Shown here in pieces: positions 55,929 through 64,000 of a DNA stretch of 64,000 nucleotides. The number at the start of each line of letters is the position of its first letter. Position 1 is the stretch's first letter. The stretch covers positions 20,909 to 84,908 of the forward strand of contig MNCI01016081.1 in assembly GCA_015680685.1 (NCBI GenBank), written 5' to 3'. The stretch comes from Gnetum montanum. Its lineage: Eukaryota; Streptophyta; Gnetopsida; Gnetales; Gnetaceae. Below the pieces are notes generated by a model that was not told the origin of the DNA, ran no database searches, and was given only the letters and a program-made list of their open reading frames with translations. The translations under genes were made by a program, and so were the position numbers.

Positions 55929-58230
55929 ATGTCTTCTTCTTCGAACAAAAGCACTTCACCACCTAGGGATCACACAAGAGACAGTCGACGGTCTAATACA
56001 CGTAACCCAGAACTGCCAGTTCCTCAATAATATCAAGTAGTATATACTCATCATGATGTATATATATATAATTTTACTTTTATCCTCCATCAAGATGAAC
56101 AACTACACTGGAGAGATCTATAAGGTGACATAGTGTTACCCCCAGATCGAGTAGTCCCTAACATGCTCCTTCATGCTCTTGCACAGATAGGCATGATGGA
56201 ATTATACATTGAATATGTTGCAAAAGATTATGACACAAGGAATTACCATCCCACAGAGGCGCAACATCTAAGGGACTCACAGTAGGAGAGTTATCACACA
56301 TCGTTGAAGGGCAAAGGACCCCGCAATGCTTTGCCTGTCATAAGAGAAATTAGGGGTGGTGATCCTATCTCAATAGGTTCTCCACAAAATGATGTTTCCC
56401 CTCCTAACGAGAGTGAGGAGGTTTTGTATCAAAACCTTTGCTCCACGATACACAACCCTAGTTCTGATGCGTACAAGCACCAAGTGTTCAATGAGGGGAC
56501 ACAAACACAAGATAAGCATGAGCATTCTAATTGTCATCATGATCAGGGTCAGGATCACTGAAGAGAAGGTAGGAGACATCACCATGGCGATGGATCTCCT
56601 TCTTCTTCCCCTTCATTAGGGCATTCACCCTCTCCTTCAACATCTAGATGCAGTCATAAAGAGCCGAACCATGAGGATAAGGGTAAATGTAAGCAAGATG
56701 AGAGACCTCGACGAGAGAGTCGAGAGAAAGGATGAGGGCACTCTAGGGAATCTAGGCATGGAAGAAGGGAAAGTAGGGAACCATGTAGGAATCATAGACA
56801 TCATGAGAGAGATGATCATGATGAACCCCTACTTGCCACTCGAAGTATGTTATACATTACGGAGGCAATTAGAATACCTACAAGGCACCAGAAAGATAGC
56901 CAAATCAAGAGACTAGACATGAATAATATCCCATGGTTTGAGGGGGGATACAATGCTAATCCGCAGAATGCCTGTGCCTTGTAGAATATTGAAAATAAGT
57001 GGCAGAAGTTAAAGTTATTCCCTAGGACACTCATAAAGGAAGTAGAAAGCTGGTGCCCGTCTTTAGAACCAGAACCCATTAGGAGGTGGAGTACAATGCT
57101 AGAATTGTTTAACGATAAATACCAAATGTACTCCAGAGTTTCCAACTTGCGTAAGTAGATCCAAGGATGGAAGCAGGGTAATCACGAACCCTTGGATGCT
57201 GCCATGGGCTGATATTATGCATTGCTACATCATTTCCCGGGCCATGGCTACTAACAATGAGATCAACTCCACCACCTCGTAGATGGGCTAAGAAATGAAA
57301 CTAGGAGAACCCTTGGGACATATGCCCAAGGGAGATTATCTTAACTTAGATCCCATGAAGTTCATTGATTGTCGAAGAGTTGGTGAATAGAAAAACCTTG
57401 CCGCTTCAAAAGCTAACAACTGAGGTGTCAGCTAAGGTAGATCAAATGTGGGACTCCATAGATAGTAGGTTTGAAACTATTTTAAAAGTCATTGAGGAGT
57501 CTATGGAGTGAAGTAGTGACCACGATAAGAAAAAGCGAAGAGATTTAGACCATGCATGTAACAAGGATAAGGGAAAAATGACTATCACCGATGAGGTTGT
57601 GGATTCTAACACGGACAATGATAGTGGATGTGAGATCTGCTAATATGACTATCCTAAGAGATGTTGCCCAATAATCTCACATTTTCAAGAGTCCGGGGTG
57701 TATGCACTCAACCCAAGACTTAAAAAATGGCAAGCACCCCTAAGCTTACCTTATCCCCAAGGTAACCCAAGGTAGTTCCACCAACCGTTAACATATTATC
57801 CAAGTGGAACTCTGCCACAAGCTATCGAGCAACACTAGCAGTGGCAACATCCACAGTCATGGGGGATGCCACTGCCTAGGCAACAATACCCTTACCAGAA
57901 ACTAGACCCGTATGGCTATTACGTGAAGCAACCGATATCTCCAAGTGACTCTATGGGTCACGCAACCCCACAAAATTGCTACCAAGTTTGGAAGTATTTT
58001 AGGACTCCTTCTCCTCTGGGAGACACACCACATACATACCATCCTCCAAATCCATCCACATCTCTTACACCGGTAGTTCCACTACCACCTGATCCAACAA
58101 TGCAAGGGGAACTCCCCACTCAACCATAGCAACGTAATGCTACGAGAGCTGTAAACCTTCAATCCACTGTTGGTTCTGACAAGTGCACGAAGAGAAGAAA
58201 TTTCTTTAGAATGAAAAGCCCAAACAAGCT
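55929..58230 (+). pseudogene. A4 gag, broken, with internal deletions
   Basis: ATG at 55929 (MSSSSNKSTSPP). The N-terminal domain (about 56040-56280) has lost its DEYIP motif to a TATA-rich stretch. The His/Ser/Arg linker spans 56304-56720. The capsid-like core (about 56915-57360) has a short deletion after CNPQN-equivalent codons near 56968 and a larger one near 57372, where about 130 bp present in A3 is missing. Then VNRKTLPLQKLTTEVSAKV, a Cys/His region (about 57630-57670, with a TAA after CEIC) and a Pro/Gln/Tyr-rich tail (57866-58129) follow. Many stops. Confidence 0.78.
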
Positions 58231-58299
58231 CTCACAACCACAAGTAGTTGAGTATATTACCACTCCTCCAACAAATAGGGCTTTGGAGCTCCCTTCAAA

Positions 58300-58852
58300 T
58301 CAACAACAAAGCTCAACGCACACGGTTATGTTAACACATACCATTACTAACTGGATTAAGTTGCGCCACCTTCCCAAGAAATTCTCTAATCCTGGAAACC
58401 CCCTAATTTATCTCCAAGTCACTGGGAATGAACCTCATAAGGCTCTTCTTGACTTAGGTTCCAGAGTCAACTTAATCTCATGAGAAATGTATAAAGCCTG
58501 GAACCTGCCTCCACTCAAGAAGAGCAATATTCAACTAGAGCTGACTGACCAATCCATCACTATTCCCTTGGGATTGGTGGAGGATATCGTTACCACTATG
58601 TGTGGTTGGTCATACCCAACTGATTTCCTGGTGATAAAAGTTAGCAGTAACAAAGGGGATTTCCTAATTATAATGGGGAGGGAATGGCTCAGTACCATAA
58701 ACACATGCCTAGGAATCTGTGATATTTCCCTAGAAATATCTAAGGAAAAAATTTATGGAAAGATCGAGAAGAAGAAAGTTCCATGCATCACATACAATGA
58801 CTCAAAGGATGATGACATGGAGGAATGCTCAACATCTCCTGCATGCAACTAG
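58300..58852 (+). pseudogene. A4 retropepsin-like protease, one stop
   Basis: The best preserved protease of the family. LRHLPKKFSNPGNPLIYLQV (about 58350-58410), catalytic ALLDLGSRVNLIS (about 58443-58480), then a single TGA at 58481-58483. SITIPLGLVEDIVTTMCGW (about 58553) and FLIIMGREWLSTINTCLGI (about 58660-58720) follow, and the KKKVPCITYND block ends near 58800. The catalytic DLGS is intact, unlike A2. Confidence 0.82.
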
Positions 58853-59088
58853 TGTGCCCAAGAAACTCAGATACAAAGGTGTCTATATGTAGCAACCACA
58901 CAACAAGAAAACACCTAGTGGTTAATAGCTAATCAAGAGAGCAGCCCACCAACATGCATGGAACGAACTGGGGGAACAACTTGCACCCATAACGAAAACA
59001 TAGATACATTGGAGTATGAGCATCACCAACTTCCAACCGTTTACCTGAAAACATCAATTGGGATAAGTTGGACACTTTTGAGAAATTC

Positions 59089-59092
59089 AAAC
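59089..59092 (+). other. Pol-deletion junction in A4
   Basis: AAAC joining gag-pro-side sequence (GAGAAATTC) to TGCTCATTATTTT, identical in position to 10619-10622 of A2. Confidence 0.8.
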
Positions 59093-59130
59093 AAATGCTC
59101 ATTATTTTGGATCTCTCCCTTTCAATTCAA

Positions 59131-59140
59131 TCATGGGGGA
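59131..59140 (+). other. Polypurine-like motif TCATGGGGGA (post-pol copy), A4
   Basis: Same motif and position as 10661 and 17438. A further copy lies inside the 3' region at 60518-60526. Confidence 0.55.
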
Positions 59141-59184
59141 GATGGCCACCTATGCTAATCAATTGAGGCCCTCAGTTCTTTTAA

Positions 59185-59265
59185 GTGTTTATTTTACACA
59201 TTTTTTGTTTTGCACATTTTTTTTCTACACCTTTTTATTTTACAAATTTCTTAACTTTTCTTGTT
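59185..59265 (+). repeat. T-rich degenerate repeat, A4
   Basis: A shortened version of the A2 T-rich repeat, 3-5 units. Confidence 0.7.
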
Positions 59266-59269
59266 TTTG

Positions 59270-61069
59270 TTTTGCAACATTATTCATACCTTTTCTTTTA
59301 TTTTTGTGAGTGTGTGTGTTTATCTATTTTGTTAATTTTGTCACCCAATAAGTGCTCTAATGATGGTATGAACTGTTTTCTATTGGTTGCTAATGTTTGG
59401 TTTTTACCTTTAAGATTATGATGTTGACACTGAAGTATGGTTCTTTTGATATGACAGGTAATGAGTTCACTTCATCCATACATCCATAAATTTCTATTGT
59501 CTCTCTTGGCTTGGAAATATACAGTCCCTTTCTCCAAAATAATAAGAACTATAACAAATTGGTGACTGGGCATTTCTCAAACTAAGGAAGGACTCAAGGA
59601 TTGAAAAGGGTGTGACTTCAAGGGAACTTGATGCATTTGTGTTGGCCATTCTCTTGGGTGCTCGGATGTTTTCTTCTTGAGTTTTCCTTCCCATTCTGAC
59701 ATTGCTCCATTATCAGGAAGCTAAGTTAATAAAAATAACAAAGTCTTTGCATGGTGTGGTTCTCATGCATAAACACATAAAACGAAGAAAAACAAATAAA
59801 AGAAAAAGAAAACAATGAGGATTCAAAGCACATCCCTTAGATGAAATAATGATTTGGGCTACAAGAACTGGTTATGGAACTCAAAATAAAAATGTTCCCT
59901 CTAACTAAGGTCATTCCTCGCTTCCTATCTCATCTTTTGCTTCGTCGAAATGTTGGTGACTCTTTGGTAGAGACATTCTTGTTACTTCATGAGGATGGGT
60001 TGGCCGAATGTATTAATACGAAGTCACTAGATGTGGTTTGTTGAGGCCAGATTTGGAATGGGATCTGCTAAGTCACATTAACCATGAAATACACAAGGGA
60101 TTGTACACCACCTTGTTCTTGGGATTTCATTCCATTCTCTTCTCTCCATCCTTCTCTCCATTATTCACCTCATTGCTGGTTGTATCAGTAGTCCATATTT
60201 TGGGTGATGCATCATTTTATTTTTGGGTAAATTCTTGTGGTTAAGACTTTAACTCTTGACATTCCTAGAGCCTACGGACTCTTTGAATGTGGGGGTGTCA
60301 CGGCATTAAGGGCATGAGCCTACTTTGGGGAGGATCCGCTGGCATTCCTATTTCGTACACCCGTTAATTTCTTTCGCTTAAAATTTTTGCAATCCACTCT
60401 ATTTTCTTCATTTCCATCTTGACATCTATTTCATCGATGTTATAGTTGTCTCTTTTTCTCCATCTTTCTTGTTCTTTTTCTATCTCCATTCTATCACTAC
60501 CATAGGTTCACTCTTAGTCATGGGGGTCCTGACCCAATTTTTTCGATTTTTTCTTAATCCCTACACCTTCGATAGTCACGACTATTATATCTCTAGACCC
60601 GTATCAGCCATACCACAACTCAGCCAATGGACCTTTCACCGAAGCAAGGTATCAATTGCATTGTGATTCATTTACCCTTGCTAATATAAAGACTGTGTTG
60701 TATGTGAAGATGATAATCATACAACAACGGATTGGATCTGGAGGGAACACTTGGAATGGATCGGTGCTAAAGTAGCTATGCAAGGAATGAGATGGATGGC
60801 GTGCTTACGGATAGACAATGAAAGGTGCAATCTTGGCATTAGCAGCAGTAGACATCTTCTCTCTTCTCTCTTCTCTCTCAGCTATCAAATAAGGCCTGAT
60901 GTCAAATGTATAAAGTGCTCACTCTTGTTGGCATGAACACCAGTTTTGTCATGTTCTGTAATGATGATCCGTTCACATATCATCCCATTCACCATTAGTT
61001 TCACTTAAGTCAATAATCCCATACCTTCCCAATATTTTGTAAGGAACTTGAGGATGAGTTTTTATTTAG
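59270..61069 (+). other. 3' region of A4, no clear coding apart from a vestigial ORF
   Basis: Conserved with A2 and B along its length. Landmarks are CTTTGCATGGTGTGGTTCTC (about 59743), the purine motif (about 60313) and TCATGGGGG (60518). Confidence 0.6.
60038..60244 (+). pseudogene. Possible vestigial third ORF of A4
   Basis: 68 codons with KGLYTTLFLGFHSILFSP and a hydrophobic end, in frame with the copies in A2 and B. The upstream part (EDGLAECINTKSLDVVC) is present but separated by a TGA/frameshift. Confidence 0.23.
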
Positions 61070-61080
61070 TCATGGGGGTA
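61070..61080 (+). other. Polypurine tract of A4
   Basis: TCATGGGGGTA directly before the 3' LTR. Confidence 0.85.
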
Positions 61081-61856
61081 TGATGGGACGCAATATCACA
61101 TGGGCCGCGATATCGCGTACCCGATGTATCGTACGCGATATCACATCGTGCCGCCAAATCTATAAATAAGAAGCTACTCTTCCTTGTTTCTCCATCTAGA
61201 TCTAGACCTTAGTCAAACTCTTGTCATTTTTCCATTCCAAAGTTATAGTAATTTCCATGTGCCTGCAGTAGGAGTCCCAAAGTGAATGGATCTTTATTCG
61301 AGCAAATATTGTACTTGAGCACAAGTTTGTGTACAGAAATAAAGATGAACTTTTGGATAAACCTTACAGTAGATGGACTAAGCTAATTAGGACTTTAATT
61401 AATTTTATTTACTACTTTCTTAATTAATCTCTCTTAACCCTCAACACTCCTAAGTGCATTCAATACAACCACTTCGAGCACATGCGTTACACTTGCTAAT
61501 CCTAGAAATGAATAGCATTTGGTAATCCTAGAAGGTTGCATTGGCTCAGGGTGTGAATGGCAAGTGGGAATGGATACTGATGCTAGGTTAATTAAGGCTT
61601 AGTCAGTTACTTAGTCTCTTCACCCTTTCCTCCCTTAGCATAGGTGATAAAACATAAAATATATAAAAATCACATACCTCAGACATACTTAACCATACAA
61701 CCGTGAAAAATACAAGCAAGTCTAGGAAGACAACGAACGATTAACCTTAAGTGTTCCATAAGGCATGTAGGCACTTAGTTTGCAGAGTTCAACCAAATCA
61801 CACGTGTAACGCTTGTATTAGTATGGTTGAGTGTAGGGGGACCTCACCACTCATCA
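61081..61856 (+). repeat. A4 3' LTR
   Basis: 776 bp, TGATGGGACGC to CTCATCA. U3 has GCGATATCGCGTACCCGATG and CGTACGCGATATC, then TATAAATA (61161-61168). It lacks about 35-40 bp of U3 units that the 5' LTR has. Confidence 0.92.
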
Positions 61857-62029
61857 AAGGTTTTAAGGCTTGCTAGTAAATGGAAAGGCAAGACTTCTAA
61901 AATTTCATACATAATTAATATATAATGAAAAAATAATAGTAATTGGTTGATACCTTTAAATTATAGATATTAATGTCAAAGTTATAAGAGATTATTTCAA
62001 AACAAAGGAGCATCACCTAGAGACTTGAT

Positions 62030-63115
62030 TCTCATCCCACCAAGGCAAGGTTCGAGGAGGATCAATAGATGAGCAAAAGTCTAAAATCTTTAGAGTGGTT
62101 GCACCTAGGCTCTAACCTAGGTCTTACAACTTTAGATTCAAGAACCTTATCATTAGTGGTGGTCCCTAGCCCATTTTAAAAAATATATATTAAAATAAGA
62201 AAAATAAAAGAAAATCTATAATCATTTGACTTCTCCTATGTAGTATGATTAGGATCAACAAGATTTCATTAATTTAAAGGAAATGACTTCTGTTAAATTC
62301 CTGTTCTTCTTTCTTCACTTGGAAATTATGGAAATCTCATCTTTCCATTAACTAATAAGCCTTAAAGAATCAAGAATTTGTTATTCTATTAAATAAGCTT
62401 GAAAGAATTTTTGCATCATCCTCCGAGTACAAACCTATGATTAATAAAAATTATATTTAGCAAAAAGTATGATATTATTTTGTGAATGTATGAATATAAT
62501 AAATAAGTATATTATTGGCTATGAAAGTTCATGTTGGCTATATGTATAAAGGATACATACACTAAGGCATTAGCTTATTGGTAAGAGCCTTAACATAGAA
62601 AATCTAGGTCAAAATTCAATTCTATTAAGCAATACTAATTTATGTACAATAAAAATTTGTAAAAGGAATTCTAAAACTAGTGTAGCTTGATAGATCCAAG
62701 AGGCCCCTATGGATATAAGTAAAAATTTAGTTTTAGTTTCATATTATGAATTATACTAGTGAGATAGCTCACTTGGTTACAACATGTAACTTGTAATTTG
62801 CAAGTCACAAGTTTGATCTCAAGATGTATGTTAAGACACATGCCAACTTGGTAGCATGGTAAAAATATAGGTTCAAGCTATGACATGCCTTAATGATCAA
62901 CCTATATAAATAGTATAAAAACATCATGATAATATACTATTAATTACCTTAGTTAATCTTAATAAGTAATATGGGAACCCGAAACATGTGAAACATAGGT
63001 ACACCCCAAGATTTATATAACTTTATAGCTTAGTGCTACCTAGTGTAATTAAACTTGTGACCTAGGGTTACTAGGCCAAGACCTATACTACTAGGCTAAT
63101 AGCTCATTGTTAGTT
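62030..63115. repeat. Cluster of tRNA-derived SINE-like relics
   Basis: Several stretches show a box A-like then box B-like pair. Plus strand: 62566-62625 (TTAGCTTATTGGTAAGAG, then GGTCAAAATTCAATTC) and 62758-62825 (GAGATAGCTCACTTGGTTA, then CACAAGTTTGATCTC). Minus strand: about 63110-63040 (TTAGCCTAGTAGTATAGGTC, then GGTCACAAGTTTAATTAC). A weaker minus-strand case is at about 62170-62050. None folds into an intact tRNA by eye. Confidence 0.5.
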
Positions 63116-63117
63116 AA

Positions 63118-64000
63118 TTTTACTACTAAACAAGATTCAAGAAAATATTAGCATTTGCTAGTTGACTTCCTATCCATTTTACAACCTACATAATTTGCAT
63201 CATAATACCCAACAAGATTAACATTAAGGCTCTTAGAATACCAAAGAATCCAATGTGTAATATATTTTAAATAATGAAAAACTATTTTAACAACAAAAAG
63301 ATATGATTCTTTGGGATTTGACTAAAATCAAGCACCTAATCCAACACTTAGTATAATATCTGGTCTAGAAATAGTTAAATATAATAAACTACCTATCATA
63401 CCTTTATACATCTTTTCATTCACATCTTTATCTTAAGGATCTTCATTAAGTTTTGTTGTAGGAGCCATTGGTGTAGGTTTACTTTTTATATTTTCAAGCC
63501 CATATTTAGCAATGAGATTCTTAATGTATTTGGTTTAGAAAATAAAAATTCCTTTGTTTGTTTTACTTGTAGCCTAACTTAATTGTTGATTTCCTCCATC
63601 ATGCCCATTTGAAATTCATCTTGCATCATCTTAGCAAACTTCTTGTTAATATATTTATTAGTAACATCAAAAATGGCATCATCCACATAAACTTGTACCA
63701 CTAGTGTATTAGTATCATAAGTTTTGATGAATATAGTAGGATTAGAATTACCTCTAATAAACCTGTTATCAATAAGAAACTTAGATAATATTTCATACTA
63801 AGCATGAGAAGCTTGTTTAAGTTCATATAAGGCCTTTTTCAATTTATAAATATAATCAAGAAGGTAAGAATGCAAAACCCTTTAGATTATTTGATATAAA
63901 CTTATTCTTAAACTATTCAATTTAGAAAGATATTTTTTACATTCATTTGATAAAGAGTGAATCCCTTGAAGCATGCTAGCCCCATGACCAAGCAAATAAA
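63118..64000 (-). pseudogene. Ty1/copia reverse transcriptase and RNase H, broken, runs off right edge
   Basis: Minus strand, from the window's right end leftwards. GFTLYQMNVKNIFLN (the QMDVKSAFLNG motif) is near 63955-63910. YKLKKALYELKQAS is near 63845-63800, IFIKTYDTNTLVVQVYVDDA (catalytic YVDD) near 63735-63675, and NKKFAKMMQDEFQMGMMEE at about 63650-63600. Then KMYKGMIGSLLYLTISRPDI lies at about 63415-63355, and an RNase H part (NLVGYYDANYVG, DRKSTS) ends near 63120, where a SINE-like relic begins. Stops occur throughout. Its relation to the copia gag at 30400-31936 is unknown; that copy is 31 kb away. Confidence 0.85.

Larger units (their letters stand above)
54964..61856 (+). mobile_element. 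Element 'A4', both LTRs, gag-PR only (pol deleted)
   Basis: 6893 bp. LTRs at 54964-55783 and 61081-61856; flanks GAGGT and AAGGT match at 4 of 5 positions with one transition. Internal order: primer site, broken gag, protease, immediate jump to the post-integrase region at 59089, T-rich tract, 3' region, polypurine tract. RT, RNase H and integrase are missing exactly as in A2. It is the best template for what lies in A2's N gap. Confidence 0.9.

Noticed and set aside
62566-62825. Functional tRNA gene
   Set aside because: Box A/B-like motifs are present, but I could not fold an acceptor stem or anticodon arm by eye; SINE-like relics fit better.

Overview
The window looks like intergenic DNA from a large, repeat-packed seed-plant nuclear genome. 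It is AT-rich, has no prokaryotic gene organisation, and is mostly decayed LTR retrotransposons with plant-type features: primer-binding sites complementary to the 3' end of tRNA-Asp, 5-bp target-site duplications, Ty3/gypsy and Ty1/copia coding relics, and a MULE/SWIM-type relic. A gymnosperm-like genome is possible, but the sequence alone does not establish the species. I see no intact host gene. Nearly every coding region is broken by stops or frameshifts, so most entries are pseudogenes.

Layout: 1-1370, a minus-strand MULE-like/SWIM-family gene relic. 1371-3396, AT-rich spacer with a direct repeat. 3397-26777, a three-level nest of related Ty3/gypsy elements. The outer element 'C' (3397-26777) has its 5' LTR split by element 'B' (3549-20272, target duplication ATTAG). 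B's gag is split by element 'A2' (6316-13196, target duplication CCTTA). 26778-27500, a gypsy protease-like scrap. 27500-31940, remains of a minus-strand Ty1/copia element (candidate 3' LTR, polypurine region, gag). 31980-37167, a different plus-strand gypsy relic 'E' with tandem repeats in its promoter/leader. 37168-43066, two truncated A-type copies head to head (A5 minus, A3 plus), forming an inverted repeat of about 2.7 kb around a 92-bp loop. 43067-47678, the only stretch that is not clearly retroelement, with weak exon-like signals. 47679-48550, a minus-strand 3' LTR 'G'. 48550-54430, the 3' two thirds of plus-strand element 'H'. 54964-61856, a complete but decayed element 'A4'. 61862-63117, a cluster of tRNA-like (SINE-like) relics. 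63118-64000, a minus-strand copia RT/RNase H relic running off the right edge.

How the parts relate: A, B, C and H share one architecture: tRNA-Asp primer site, His/Ser/Arg-rich gag, and a long 3' region carrying several TCATGGGGG polypurine-like motifs and a conserved GGGGAGGACCCA motif. Only B keeps the reverse transcriptase, RNase H and integrase. A2 and A4 lack the same pol block of about 2.87 kb at the same junction, so they look like one non-autonomous lineage moved in trans. C and H have no recognisable pol but carry an extra 3' cassette: an LTR-like internal promoter followed by a long coiled-coil ORF. In each element the internal promoter uses the same subfamily-specific motif as that element's own LTR. 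This cassette is the most interesting candidate for an undescribed system here.
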